Source: Elephas maximus indicus (taxonomy: Eukaryota; Chordata; Mammalia; Proboscidea; Elephantidae). Taken from it: a stretch of 64,000 nt of DNA. The position numbers were made by a program, and so were the translations under genes. Below, piece by piece: positions 47,829 through 60,916 of the stretch; the stretch's first letter is position 1, and each line of letters starts with the position of its first letter. Under the pieces are notes generated by a model. That model searched no databases, was not told where the DNA came from, and saw only the letters and a program-made list of their open reading frames with translations. The DNA lies in assembly GCF_024166365.1 (NCBI RefSeq), contig NC_064819.1:756501-820500 (forward strand), given 5' to 3'.

Positions 47829-50097
47829 TTTCTACCACTTGTCTGTCATTTTGCCACACTGTGGTGACTTACAACTTCTTCATTGCAAAAACCTTTTTTT
47901 CAACAACATAAAAGTGACTATACACATGGACCTCACCAGATGGAATACCCAGGAATCAAATCAACTATATCTGTGGAAAGAGATGATGGAGAAGCTCAAA
48001 ATCAGTCAGAACAAGACCAGTGGCCAACTGCAGAACAGACTATCAATTCCTCCTATGCAAGTTCAAGTCGAAGCTGAAGAAAATACTTTGAGTATATATA
48101 AAAAAAAAAATAGATTTGACTCATTGAACACTAATGACTGAAGACCAGATGAGTTGTAGAATGACATCAAGGACATCATACATGAAGAAAGCATGATGAA
48201 AGACAGAAAAGACCAAAATGAATATCAGAAAAAACTCTGAAACTTACTCTTGTACATCGAGTAGCTAAAGCAAAAGGAAGAAATGATCATGTAAAAGAGC
48301 TAAACAGAAGATTTCAACGGGTGGCTTGAGAATATAAAGGACTGTAATGAAATGTGCAAAAACCTGGAGTCAGAAAACCAAAAGGGAAGAACAAAGTTGG
48401 TATTTCTCAAGCTGAAAGAACTGAAGAAAAAATTTAAGACTCGAGTTGCAATATTGAAGAATTCTATGGGCAAAATATTGAACAATGCAGGAAGCATCAA
48501 AAGATGATGGAAGGAATACAGAGTCACTGTATCAAAAAAGAATTGGGCCATGTCCAACAATTTCAGGAGGCAGCATATGATCAAGAACAGACGGTACGGA
48601 AGGAAGAAGTCCAAGATGCTTTGAAGGCATTGGTGAAAAAAAGACTCTAGTAATTGATGGAATACCAATTGAGATGTTTCAACAAATGGATGCTGCTCTG
48701 GAGGTGCTCACTCAGCTATGCCAAGAAATTTGGAAGATAGCTACCTGGCCAATCGAGTGGAAGAGATTCATATTTGTACCCATTCCAAAGAAAGGTGATC
48801 CAATAGAATGTGGAAATTATCAAACAATATCATTAATATCACACACAAGTAAAATTTTGCTGAAGATCATTCAAAAGTGCTTGCAGCAGCATATCTACAC
48901 GGCACTGCCAGAAGTTCAAGTCAGATTCAGAAGAGGACATGGAACAAGGGATATCACTGCTGATGTCAGATGGATATTGGCTGAAAGCAGAGAATACCAG
49001 AAAGATGTTTACTCGTGTTTTATTGACTATGCAAAGGCATTCGACTCTGTGGATCATAGCAAATTATGGATAACATTGCAAAGAATGAGAACTCCAGAAC
49101 ACGTAATTGTGCTCATGAGGAACCAGTTCATAGACCAACAGGCGGTCGTTTGAACAGAACAAGGGGACACTGCATGGTTTAAAATCAGGAAATGTGTGTC
49201 AGGATTGTGTCTTTTCAGTATACTTAATCAATCTGTATGCTGAGCAAATAATCTGAGAAGGTGGAGTATATGAAGAACTTGGCATCAGGGTTCGCAGAAG
49301 ACTCATTAACAACCTGCAATATGCAGATGATACAACATTGCCTGCTGAAAGTGAAGAGGACTTGAAGCACTTACTGATGAAGGTCAAAGACTACAGCTTT
49401 CAGTATGGATTACACCTCAACATAAAGAAAACAAAAATCCTCACAACTGAACCAATAAGCAACATCATGGTAAATGGAGAAAAGACTGATGTTGTCAAGG
49501 ATTTCATTTTACTCAGATCCACAATCAATGCCCATGGAAGCAGCAGACAAGAAATCGAACTATGTATTATTGCGTTGGGTAAATCTGCTGCAAAAGAACT
49601 CATTAAAGTATTCAAAAACAAAGACGTCACTTTGAGGACTATGGTGTGCCCGATCAAAGCCATGGTGTTTTCAATCACCTCATGTGCTTGCGAAGCCGGA
49701 CAATGAATAAGGAAGACTGAAGGAGAATTGATGTCTTTGAATTATGGCGTTGGTGAAAAATATTCCGTATACTGTGGACTCCAGAAGAACAAACAAATCT
49801 GTCTTGGAAGACGTACAGCTAGAATGCTCCTTAGAAGCAAGGATGGTGAGACTTCATCTCATGTACTTTGAACATGTTATCAGCAGGAACCAGACCCTGG
49901 AGAAGGACATCGGGCTTGGTAAAGTAGAGGGTCAGCGAAAAAGAGGAAGACTCTCAATGAGATGGACTGACACAGTGGCTGCAACAATGGTCTCAAACAT
50001 AGCAACGATTGTGAGGAAAGTGCAGTGTTTGGTTCTGTTGTACACAGGGTCGTTAGGAGTCAGAATCGACTAGATGGCATCTAATGACAACAACAAC
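47829..50097 (+). mobile_element. RTE-class LINE, copy 3, internally deleted
   Basis: About 45 bases of the RTE 5' end (gtctgtcattttgccacact) are joined directly to the distal part of the endonuclease region (aacttcttcattgcaaaaac). About 0.9 kb of 5' coding sequence is missing compared with copies 1 and 2. The RT region (48674-49153, with FIDYAKAFDSVDHSKLW) has stops and frameshifts. The flanking 10-bp duplications are aaatgatttt (47819-47828, 50098-50107). Confidence 0.92.
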
Positions 50098-50335
50098 AAA
50101 TGATTTTAGAGGAGTCTTCACCATCACCTTCACTCTATTACCCACCTTAATCCTATTTGCTTTATTTCCTCATTTTATGCAACCTCTTATGGTCTTTCCC
50201 ACTAACCTTGAATTTATTATGTACAATGTGACTGAATTTGGATTCCATTTTTCCAATATCATGGTTCTGTAGTAGCATTTTAATTTCCTAGTAAAGATTT
50301 GAGATTTATTTATTTTGTCTACATATCAGATGTAA

Positions 50336-50543
50336 GGAGTGTGGGTGGTGCAAGCTGTTTGTAATCAGCTGCTTACCTAATGGCTGGTGGTTCGAACCTA
50401 CCCAGCCACTCCATAGAAAAAAAGGCCTGGCAATCTGCTTCCATAATGATTACAGCCAAGAAAACTCTACGGAGTCATTTTACTCTGTCACACTGTGTCA
50501 CCAGGAGTTGAGGGCCAACTCAACAGCTGCTAACAATGACAAC
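50336..50543 (+). mobile_element. AfroSINE, long type, with an RTE-style tail
   Basis: It reads ggagtgtgggtggtgcaagc, ggttcgaacctacccagcc, aaggcctggcaatctgcttc, and ends caacagctgctaacaatgac. The taacaatgac ending is the same as the RTE 3' terminus. Flanking atatcagatgtaa and atatagatgtaa look like target duplications. Confidence 0.85.
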
Positions 50544-50583
50544 AAATATAGATGTAATGCTTCTGTTTATACTTTCTGGCTAT

Positions 50584-50632
50584 AAAAACCAAAAAAACAC
50601 AAACCCGTTGCCATTGAGTCAATTCCAACTCA
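50584..50632 (-). mobile_element. AfroSINE tail fragment
   Basis: aaccaaaaaaacacaaaccc, then gttgccattgagtcaattcc. Only the 3' 50 bases are present. Confidence 0.8.
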
Positions 50633-51146
50633 AATGTTTTATATTACAACTTGTTGATTCATATGACACGGCATTATTATTAGTTTGTGATCATACATTT
50701 TCACCATTTAATAATTACTTTTGTGGTGGATTTAAAAAATCAAGTTATATTTCTCAAGTATAAAAAATACCTATCTATATACATATCTGTTTATCCTTCT
50801 TATATAAAAATAATAAAATGAACATCCACATACTTACCACTCTGCATAAGTTTAGGAAGATTGGCAGTAACTTTGAAACTTACTCTGTGTCTTTGACACA
50901 TATGATTTTAAAATTAATTTTTGCAAATACAAAACCAATGTTTAAAGCATGCATATTTTCTGTTGAATCACCCGGAACTAACTTTAAATATTAAAGTATA
51001 TTTGCTTTGAAAAGTGAAAGACAATTTCATACGTCCTTTAAAAGTTGTCTGTATGTAGTGTTAAAAGCTTGCCAAGTTAGGAAGTCTCCATGTTAGATAA
51101 ATGGCACCGTTCACTCAGACACACAGGCACACAAATTTTAGATTAC
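50633..51146. other. Intron next to the S1-S2 exon
   Basis: AT-rich, no repeat named. It includes the 5' donor side of the S1-S2 exon at its upper end. Confidence 0.5.
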
Positions 51147-51342
51147 CTTAAGTAGGGCCTCCAGGACATAAAATCCAAGAAAAAAGTAGTTAACTTGGCT
51201 TAATTCTTTCTCATAAATTTGATTTAAAATGGGTATCCAAGTAATTATGATAGGAAACAGGTTCATGAGTATCACAAGGTATCCGACATATTCAAATTCT
51301 TCAGTAAATACTATTTGATGGAACAGACGAAGCAAACTATAT
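51147..51342 (-). CDS. SLC9C1: SLC9C1 exon: voltage-sensor segments S1-S2
   Basis: The exon has 196 bases: one base completing a codon from the previous exon, then 65 codons ending EALLK. The acceptor reads ttttacag just above 51342 and the donor is AAG/gtaatc at 51146. Residues VFTEEFEYVGYLVILMN mark the cytosolic lead-in and first hydrophobic helix (S1). LNQIYEKELSQVNYFFLGFY runs through the S1-S2 loop into S2. The human protein has nearly the same VFTEEFE.VGYLVILMN stretch. This is the most upstream exon found; the preceding exon must end in phase 2. The next exon downstream lies 19 kb away, across a transposon-filled intron. Confidence 0.92.
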
Positions 51343-51826
51343 CTGTAAAAAGTAAGTTTGATCTGATAAAAGAATTGCATAAAATGATTTGCATTACATA
51401 CTCAATTCTATTCCAATCATCAATAGCTACAGAGCCCTGCTTAATTGTGGGAAACCGCCAACACTCGTCAACATTTTCTGGCATCCTGCTTTAGACATTG
51501 TCCGTTTAACTCCCTTCTCTGCTAAACATCTTGAGGCTGGTTTACCTTCTTTCTTTCTCTCCTTCCTTATCTCTTGTTTTTATTTTACTTTTTTAGTAAA
51601 GAGAGTTTTGAGTGTAAGACAGGTAATTAAAACTGGAAATATTTTAAAAATAAAAGAATCCACCCTTCCAATAATTCCACTGCTCAGAGATGACTACTAT
51701 TAGCAGTTTGGATATTCTTTCAATCTTTTAATGTCTCTATAATCATTATCTATAAACACAAAAGGAATTATACCACACATGTTGTTTTGCAACTTGCTGT
51801 TTCTTCTCTGAACATTGTCTCATCAG
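51343..51826. other. Intron upstream of the S1-S2 exon
   Basis: Contains the branch and acceptor side of the S1-S2 exon. Sequence near 51690-51820 resembles old antisense LINE text. No earlier exon was found. Confidence 0.4.
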
Positions 51827-52022
51827 TGTCTTAGTTGTCCAGTGCTGCTATCACAGAAATACCAAAAGTGCATGGCTCTAACAAACCAAAGTTTTTTCTC
51901 TCAGTCTTGTAGGCTAGAAGCCCAAATCCAGGGCATCAGCTCCAGAGGAAGGCTTTATCTCTTTCTTGGCTCTGGAGGAAGGTCTTGTCATCAATATTCC
52001 CCAGGACCAGAAGCTTCTCAGC
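51827..52022 (-). mobile_element. LTR fragment, 3' part
   Basis: tgtcttagttgtccagtgct, caaaagtgcatggctctaac and aggctagaagcccaaatcc match the terminal part of the solo LTR at 13963-14458 in the same orientation. The remainder of the LTR is absent. Confidence 0.65.
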
Positions 52023-53329
52023 TTTGCATGTGTATGTATATGCTTTGAAAAACAATTTCTGTACCAAGTATGTTACAGAGTGAAATTATAGATGGGGGAT
52101 TTGTTTTTTTATATTATTTCAATTATTCATGTAATACAATAATATCTGATCATTGTTAAAACTGAAATGAATTGCTTTGAAGATTGGGTAAGTACTAGAT
52201 TATTTACCCTTTCTTAAGGGTGGATCTGTGTTATATAGGGTCTGAGGTTTTTATAATTTGGGGTTCTATTTAACAAAAAGAAGAGAAAACTATGAATACC
52301 AAAATATGTGATCGTGTGATCACAGGGATAGGGCCCTCCAAGGCCTTGGGCACTGTCTGTGTAAGGGAGAAGCCAGTTGGCTCAGCCTTGTTAGCTTTGA
52401 AGTAGCACCGCCCCTGCCCATTCTCAGCTCTGTCTCCACACTGCTTTTCTGGATGTCTTCAATCTCTTCTCTAGCAATACCACACGTGGCAAAGCACTTT
52501 ATGGTTGACTATAATCCATCTTGTTTATGCCAGACAGGTGAATTGAAGGAGATGTGATGGGACGACCCATAATTCCTTTAGTGTTGACGCTAATTTCTGT
52601 AATTCTTCCATGGAATGCTTTATTGCCTCTTATTTGCTATTTTGGCTAAGGGTTCTATTGGACCACTGGGTCCTTCTTATCATGATCATTCTTATTCCAT
52701 AGGTCAAAATCAATGGGTGTGTTCAGCCAGACATTAAGAATAGTCATCCCAATTATACTTTCAGTGACTGAGGAAAAAAACTGCAAAGTACATATGTTGG
52801 ACTCTCTGAGACAGATTGGGCCAGAAACTTCTTATGTGCTCTAGCTTGCTAAAAACCCCACTCTAGCTTGAGGACCGTGATAACATTTCAAGTATTTGAT
52901 ATCAGCATCAACTTAAATGCCATATCTAAAAGTCTGGGAATTAAGAAAAAAAATGGCTGAAGGTCCATTTTAGAAAAGATTGAGGGACTATTTATAATAT
53001 ATACTTGTGTTCTTGCAAGGGCCCTTGTTCTGAGAGCTGATTGAGACTTAGAAAAAGGTTGAGGGATCATGATTTTTCTTTGCATTGGTTGATCTTACCC
53101 CTTTGCCCACCAGTTCTCTTTTTAGACAAGTCAACCAACTCCCTAGTTAACTGTTCATCTATATCTCAGTTTGACTCACCATTACTTGTTAGCCATTTCC
53201 ACAAGTCCCACAGGTCAAGGTAACTGGGTTGCCACTCCTGGTTTGCTGCCCACAAAAGAAAGTATGCCTACCTTGACTTCTTGGCATTTAACTGCTGCCA
53301 TCTGGCTTCTGCCGTTCCCTAATGTTACC
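52023..53329. other. Non-coding, nothing recognised
   Basis: I looked here for the exon preceding S1-S2 (human LLLNWVYNTRKEKEG region) and did not find it. No repeat family was named in this 1.3-kb stretch. Confidence 0.45.
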
Positions 53330-53338
53330 AACACTTTT

Positions 53339-56300
53339 TTTTACAAATTTTTATTTTGCTTTAAGTGAAAGTTTACAAATCAAGTCAATTTCTCACACAA
53401 AAACATATACACCTTGATACATACTCCCAATTGCTCTCCCCCTAATGAGACAGCCCGCTCTGTTCCTCCACTCTCTCTTTTCATGTCCATTTCACCAGCT
53501 TCTAACCCCCTCTTCCCTCTCATCTCCACTCCAGGAAGGAGGTGTCAACATAGTCTCAAGTGTCCACCTGATCCAAGAAGCTCACTCCTTACCAGAATCC
53601 CTCTCCAACCCTTTGTCCAGTCCAGTCCCTGTCTGAAGAGTTGCCTTTGGGAATGGTTTCTGTCCTGGGCCAACAGAAGGTCTGGGGGCCATGACCACCG
53701 GGGTCCTTCTAGTCTCAGTCAGACCATTAAGTCTGGTCTTTTTATGAGAATTTGGGGTCTGCATCCTACTGTTCGCCTCCTCCCTCAGGGGTTCTCTGTT
53801 GTGCTCCCTGTCAGGGCAGTCATCAGTTGTAGCCGAGCACCATCTGGCTCTTCTGGCCTCAGGCTGATGTAGACTCTGGTTTATGTGGCCATTTCTGTCT
53901 CTTGGGCTCATAATTACCTTGTGTTCTTGGTGTGCTTCATTCTTCTCTGACCAGGTGGGTTGAGATCAATTGATGCATCTTAGATGGCCGCTTGCTAGAG
54001 TTTAAGACCCCAGACGCCACTCTCCAAAGTGGGATGCGGAATGTTTTCTTAATACATTCTATTATGCCAATCGTCTTAGATGTCCCCTAAAACCGTGGTC
54101 CCCAAACCCCTGCCCCTGCTTCGCTGGCCTTTGAAGCATTCAGTTTGTTCAGGAAACTTCTTTGCTTTTGGGTTAGTCCAGTTGTGCTGACCTCGCCTGT
54201 ACTGTGTGTTGTCTTTCCTGTCACCTGAAGTAGGTCTTATCTATTATCTAATTAGTGAATACCCCTCTCCCAGCCTTCCTCCCTCCCTCCTCTCATAACC
54301 ATCAAAGAATATTTTCTTCTCTCTTTAAACTATTTCTTGAATTCTTTTAATAGTGGTCTTATACAATATTTGTCCATTTGCAACTGACTAATTTCACTCA
54401 GTATAATGCCTTCCAGATTCCTCCATGTTATGAAATGTTTCACAGATTCATCACTGTTCTTTATCAATGCATAGTATTTCATTGTGTGAATATACCATAA
54501 TTTATTTATCCATTCATCCGTTGTTGGACATCTTGGTTGCTTGTATCTTTTTGCTATTGTAAACAGTGCTGCAATGAACATGGGTGTGCATATACCTGTC
54601 TGTGTAAAGGCTCTTATTTCTCTAGGATATATTCCAAGGAGTGGGATTGCTGGATCGTATGGTAGTTCTATTTCTAGCTTTTTAAGGAAGTGCCAATTTG
54701 ATTTCTGAAGTAGTTGTATCATTTTACATTCCCACCAGCAGTGTATAAGTGTTCTAATCTCTCCACAGCCTCTCCAACATTTACTGTTTTGTGCTTTTTG
54801 GATTAATGCCAGCCTTGTTGGAGTGAGATGGAATCTCATTGTAGTTTTGATTTGCATTTCTCTAATGACTCATGATCATGAGCATTTCCTCATGTATCTG
54901 TTAGCTACCAGAATGTCTTCTTTAGTGAAGTATCTGTTCATATCTTTTGCCCATTTTTTAATTGGGTTAATTGTTTTTTTGCAGTTGAGTTTTTGCAGTA
55001 TCATGTAGATTTTAGAGATCAGGTGCTGATCAGAAATGTCATAGTTAAAAACTTTTTCCCAGTCTGTAGGTAATCTTTTCACTCTTTTGGTAAAGTCTTT
55101 GGATGAGCATAGGTGTTTGATTTTTAGGAGCTCCCAGTTATCTAGTTTTCCTTCTGCATTGTTAGCAATGTTTTGTATACTGTTTATGCCATGTATTAGG
55201 ACTCCTAACATTGTCCCTATTTTTTCTTCTGTGATCTTTATTGTTTTAGATTTTATATTTAGGTGTTTGATCCATTTTGAGCTTATTTTTGTGCATGGAG
55301 TGAGGTATGGGTCTTGTTTCATTTTTTTGCAGATGGATATCCAGTTATGCCCGCACCATTTGTTAAAAAGACTGTCATTTCCCCATTTAACTATTTTGGG
55401 GCCTTTGTCAAATATCAACTGCTCATATGTGGATGGATTTATGTCTGGATTCGCAATTCTGTTCCATTGGTCTATGTGTCTGTTGTTGTACCAGTACCAG
55501 GTGTTTTGACTACTGTGGTGGAATAACAGGTTCTAAAACCAGGTAGAGGAAGGCCTCCCACTTTGTTCTTCTTTTTCACTAATGCTTTACCTATCCGGGA
55601 CCTCTTTCCCTTCCATATGAAGTTGGTGATTTGTTTCTCCATTTCATTAAAGAACATTGTTGGAATTTGGATTGGAATTGCATTAAATGTGTAGATCACT
55701 TTTGGTAGAACAGACATTTTTATAATGTTAAGTCTTCCTATCCATGAGCAAGGTATGTTTTTCCACGTATGTAAGTCTCTTTTGGTTTCTTGCAGAAGTG
55801 TATTGTAGTTTTCTTTGTATAAGTCTTTTACATCTCTGGTAAGATTTATTCCTAAGTATTTTATCTTCTTGGGGGCCATTGTAAATGTCTTTGATTTGCT
55901 GATTTCCACTTCGATGTTCTTTTTGTTGGTGTAGAGGAATCCAACTGATTTTTGTAAGTTTGTCTTGTATCCTGATACTCTGCTGAACTCTTTTATTAGT
56001 TACAGTAGTTTTCTTGAGGATTCCTTAGGGTTTTCTATGCATAAGATCATGTCGTCTGCAAACGGAGAAAATTTTACTTCTTCCTTGCCAATCTGGATGC
56101 CCTTTATTTCCTTATCTAGCCTAACTGCTCTGGCTAGGGCCTCCAGCACAAAGTTGAATAAGAGCAGTGATAAAGGGAATACTTGTCTCATTCCCAATCT
56201 CAAGGGGAATGCTTTCAGGCTCTCTCCATTTAGGACGATGTTGGCTGTTGGCTGTTGGCTTTGTATAAATGTCCTTTGTTATGTTGGGGATTTTTCCTTC

Positions 56301-59300
56301 TATTCCTATTTTGCTGAGAGTTTTTATCATGAATGGGTGTTGAACTTTGTCAAATGTCTTTTCTGCATCAATTGATAAAATCTTGTGATTCTTGTCTTTT
56401 GTTTTATTTATGTGAAGGATTACATTAATTGTTTTTCTAATGTTGAACCATCCCTGCATACCTGGTATGAATCCCACTTGGTCATGGTGAATTATTTTTT
56501 TGATATGTTGTTGAATTCTACTGGCTAGAATTTCATTGAGGATTTCTGGATCTAAGTTCATGAGGGACATAGGTCTGTAATTTTCTTTTTTTGTGGTGTC
56601 TTTACCTGGTTTTGGTATCAGGGATATGCTGGCTTCATAGAATGAGTTTGGTAGTATTCCATCCTTTTCTATGCTCTGAAATGCCTTTAGTAGTAGTGGT
56701 GTTAACTCATCTCTGAAAGTTTGGTAGAACTCTGCAGTGAAGCCGTCCAGGCCAGGGCCTTTTTTTGTTGGGAGTTTTTTGAGTGTCTTTTCAATCTTTT
56801 ATAATGGGTTTATTTAGTTTTTCTACCTCTGTTTGTGTTAATTTAGGTAGGTAGTGTGTTTCTAGGAATTCATCCATTTCTTCTAGGTTTTCAAATTTGT
56901 TAGAGTACAATTTTTCATAGTAATCTGATATGATTCTTTTAATTTCAGATGGGTCTGTTGTAATATCGCCCATCTCATTTCTTGTTCAGGTTATTTGCTT
57001 CCTCTCCTGTTTTTCTTTTGTCAGTTTGGCCAGTGGTTTATCCATTTTGTTGATTTTTTCAAAGAACCAGCTTTTGGTCTTGTTAATTCTTTCAATTGTT
57101 TTTCTGTTTTTGATTTCATTTAGTTCTGCTCTAATTTTTATTATTTGTTTTCTTCTGATGCCTGAGATTTTCTTTTGTTGCTCTCTTTGTATTTGTTCAA
57201 GTTGTAGGGATAATTCTTTGATTTTGGCCCTTTCTTCTTTTTGGATGTGTGCATTTATTGATATAAATTGCCCTCTGAGCACTGTTTTCGCTGTGTCCCA
57301 AAGACTCTGATAAGAAGTGTTTTCATTCTCATTGGATTCTATGAATTTCTTTATTCCACTCTTAATGTCTTCTATAATCCAGTCTTTTTTTCAGTAGGGT
57401 ATTTTTCAGTTTCCAAGCCTTTGATTTCTTTTCCCTGCTTTTTCTGTTATTGATTTCCACTTTTTTGGCATTATGGTCAGAGAAGATGGTTTGTGATAGT
57501 TCAATGTTTTGGATTCTGCTAAGGCTTGCTTTATGACCTAATATGTGGTCTATTCTAGAGAATGTTCCATGTGCACTAGAAAAGAAAGTATACTTGGTTG
57601 CCTTTGGGTGGAGAGTTCTGTATATGTCTATGAGGTCAAGTTGGTTGATTGTTGGCATTTAGATCTTCCATGTCTTTACTGAGCTTCTTTCTGGATGTCC
57701 TGTCCTTCACCAGAAGTGGTGTGTTGAAGTCTCCTACTATTATTGTGGAGCTGTCTATCTCACATTTCAATGCTGATAGAGTTTGTTTTATGTATCTTGC
57801 AGCCCTGTCATTGGGTGCATAAATATTTAATATGGTTATATCTTCTTGGTGTATTGTCCCTTTAATCATTATATAGTGTCATTCCTTATCCTTTTTGATG
57901 GATTTAACTTTAAAGTCTATTTTGTCAGAAATTAATATTGCCTCTCCTGCTCTTTTATGATTGTTGTTTGCTTGATATATTTTTTTTTCTATCCTTTGAG
58001 TTTTAGTTTGTTTGTATCTCTAAGGCTAAGGTGTGTCTCTTGTAGGCAGCATATAGATGGATCATGTTTTTTAATTCATTCTGTCACTCTCTGTCTCTTT
58101 TTTGGTGCATTTAGTCCATTTAGAATAGGCATAATTATGCATAGGTATGAATTTAGTGCTATCATTTTGATGTCTTTTTTTGTGTGTTGACAGTTTCTTT
58201 TTCCCACTTAACTTTATGTGCTGAGTAAAAAATAATCTTTATATATTGTTCTTTCCTCATATTTGTTGTTGTTGATTTTGTTTCTGGTGAGTCTCTATTT
58301 TTTTTCCTGTATTTTATTTTTATAAGTAGGACAGTTTGTCTCCTTTGTGGTTACCTTATTATTTACCCCTATTTTTCTAAATTTAAACCTAAATTTTATT
58401 TCTTTGTATTGTCATATCTTCCTCTCCATATGGAAGATCTATGGCTCCATGTCTTAGTCTCTCTTTATTGCTTTAATATTGTCTTCTTTTACATAATAAC
58501 ATTGTTGTTACCCTGTTTTGAGAATTTTTTTTAAATCTTCCTTTGTCTTTTTGATTTCCCTGTCTGGGTTGACTTCTGATTGCTGTGTCCAGTGTTCTAG
58601 TCTTGGGTCGATACCTGATATTATTGATTTTCTAACCAAAGAACTCCCTTTAGTATTTCTTGTAGTTTTGGTTTGGTTTTTACAAATTCCCTAAACTTCA
58701 CTTTATCTGGAAATGTCTTAATTTCACCTTCATATTTGAGAGACAGTTTTGCTGGATATATGATTCTTGGCTGGAAATTTTCTTCCTTCAATTTTTTTAA
58801 AATAAGTCATCCCATTGCCTCCTTGCCTGCATGGTTTCTCCCAAGTAGTCAAAGCTTATTCTTATTGGCTCTCCTTTGTAGGTAACTTTTCATTTATCCC
58901 AAGCTGCTCTTAAAATTCTCTCTTTATCTTTGGTTTTGGCAAGTTTATCATATGTCTTGGTGACTTTCTTTTAACATCCACCTTATGTGGAGTTCGATGA
59001 GCATCTTGGATAGATATCTTCTCATCTTTCACAGTATCTGGGAAGTCTTCTGGCAACAAATCTTCAAAAATTCTCTTTGTATTTTCTGTTATCCGTCCCT
59101 GTTCTGGTACTCCAATCACTTTCAAGTTATTTCTCTTGATAGAGCCCCACATGATTCTTAAGATTTCTTCATTTTTTAAAATTCTTTTACCTGATTTCCT
59201 TCAAATATATTAGTGCCAAGTGATTTATCTTCAAGTTCAGAAATTCTGGCTTTTACTTGTTCAATTCTGCTCCTCTTTCTATTGAGTTGTTTAATTCTGT

Positions 59301-60900
59301 ACTTTTATTGTCAGTCTTCTGAATTTCTGATTGCTGTCTATGGATTTTTCCAACTTATTAAATTTTTCATTATATTCCTGAAAAATCTTTTTAATTTCTT
59401 CAATTGCTTTATCTGTGTGTTCCTTGGCTTATTCTGCATATTGCCTCATTTCCTTCCTGATGTCTTGAAGGGTTCTGTATATTAATCTTTTGTCTTCTGC
59501 TTCTGGTAGTTCCAGGAAGGTACTTTCATCTAGAAGATCCCTGGATTCTTTGTTTTAAGCTTGTTGAGGCAATCATGGTCTGTTTCTTTATGTGACTTGA
59601 TATTGACTGTTGTCTCCAAGCCATCAATAAGTTATTGTATTAGTTTATTTTATGTTTGTTTACTGTGTCTTTGCTTCTTGCTTTGTTTTGTTTTGATATG
59701 CCAAAATGGATTGCTTGAGTGAGCTAGCTTGATTATTTTCACCTTTGGAGCTCTGACTTTCTGTCCCCAGATGGCTAGAGCTGTTATCAGATATATTAGT
59801 CTAGGAGTCCATTCACTTTTCTTGTATGAATTCAGCTCAGGTTTCCAGGTAGCTGATCATCAAGTGTGTGGTACAGGCCCTGTCTTACAGTCTTAGAGGG
59901 GCAGGGGTGATTGGTGTAGGCACTGGTTTTTGGTTGCAGCAGGGGCCACACTCTGAACAAGGCAGGGGGCTGAGAATTGCCCCCACATGTCTCTGAGGAA
60001 AGTGTATTCCTGAACCCTAGAGCCTACAGGTGTGTGGGTTCTGCATACAGACCATGGGCACCCAATGTTTTTGGTTGTTAGGACTGGGAGATACTAGTTA
60101 TGCTTGGACTCCTATCGTGGGAGGCTGGGTGACCTGAGTGGAGCTACCAGTCCTTAGGCCCCTGATGTGGGTAGGTGAGGATGCTGTTTAGTAGGCAAAG
60201 CAATGTCAAACATCAAACACCCACCTCTCTGCTACACAGCTGAAACAGTTGGAGTCTGCCTACAAGGGCCTATTCTCCTGAAGTAGGCCCACACAGGTCC
60301 AAGCAGAGAGGAAAAGCACTCATAATCCATGGCCAGTTTATGCCTGGACAGAAGCCACTTCTATCCTGAGCTCCCCTGGTTAGTGGAGCTGGCAAGTTAT
60401 CTTTTCCCCCACTGGCAATTTTTTCCTTCTCCAAGGCCAGGAGGATGGCTCTAGGTGCTCAACAGGGTCTATATCAGGCCCAGGGAAGTCAGCCGCTGAA
60501 GCCAGCTTGGGGGTGGGAGGCACAGTAAAATATATGCAAGTACTTAGCTTTTGCTGAGAGCGCTGTTCTTCTCTGGTTCTGGAAGTGTGCGTAGGCTTTG
60601 TGGCTGGCTGCTTCTCCCTGAGGAAACTGCGGCCTAATGCTAGTACCAGCCTGCTGCCGCTGATCCGGGAATGGTGCCTGAGGGCTCCCCACTATTCAGA
60701 TCTGGTAACTCCTTTCTACTTCTGAACCGTCTTTTCCTCCCCCTGCCCCTCAGCATGTTTTCTAAGCTTGCCCTTGATGCTCGGGGCTCCTAGCTTGTCA
60801 TAAATACACTCATTTCACTTGTTTTTTCAGGTCTTTGTTGTAAAGAGCGCTTGTCAGAAATGTTTGTCTATTCTGCCATCTTGGCTCCGCCACCCTTATG
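53339..60900 (-). mobile_element. L1 LINE, near full length (about 7.5 kb), inactive
   Basis: On the minus strand: 5'UTR about 60900-59650, ORF1 region about 59640-58500, ORF2 endonuclease 57870-57360 (LIDIYRTLHPKATK; NIYAPNDRA), reverse transcriptase 56570-55470 ([27 protein letters not shown]), C-terminal domain 55418-54330 (cysteines in [19 protein letters not shown]), then the 3'UTR. Several frameshifts and stops divide ORF2. It is flanked by 9-bp duplications aacactttt (53330-53338, 60901-60909), so this is one complete insertion. It lies on the same strand as SLC9C1. Confidence 0.94.
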
Positions 60901-60916
60901 AACACTTTTGATACTA

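Larger units (their letters stand above)
8161..51342 (-). other. SLC9C1: SLC9C1 gene, internal portion (10 coding exons)
   Basis: Ten exons on the minus strand join in frame to about 483 residues closely resembling the human sperm Na+/H+ exchanger SLC9C1 as I remember it. The order is S1-S2, S3-S4 voltage-sensor helices, a helical linker, then a cyclic-nucleotide-binding domain. SLC9C1 is a sperm flagellar membrane protein that couples Na+/H+ exchange to voltage and cyclic nucleotides and supports motility. Introns run from 133 bp (8347-8479) to 19 kb (32126-51146). All twenty boundaries fit AG/GT, and phases match at every junction. There is no internal stop, so the gene looks functional here. 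The exchanger-core exons and the C-terminal exon(s) were not found in the window. The paralogue SLC9C2 shares this architecture, but the residue match favours SLC9C1. Confidence 0.93.

Noticed and set aside
53414..53872. 152-codon plus-strand frame
   Set aside because: It lies antisense in the 3'UTR of the L1 at 53339-60900; the homologous region of the other L1 copies is not open in the same way.
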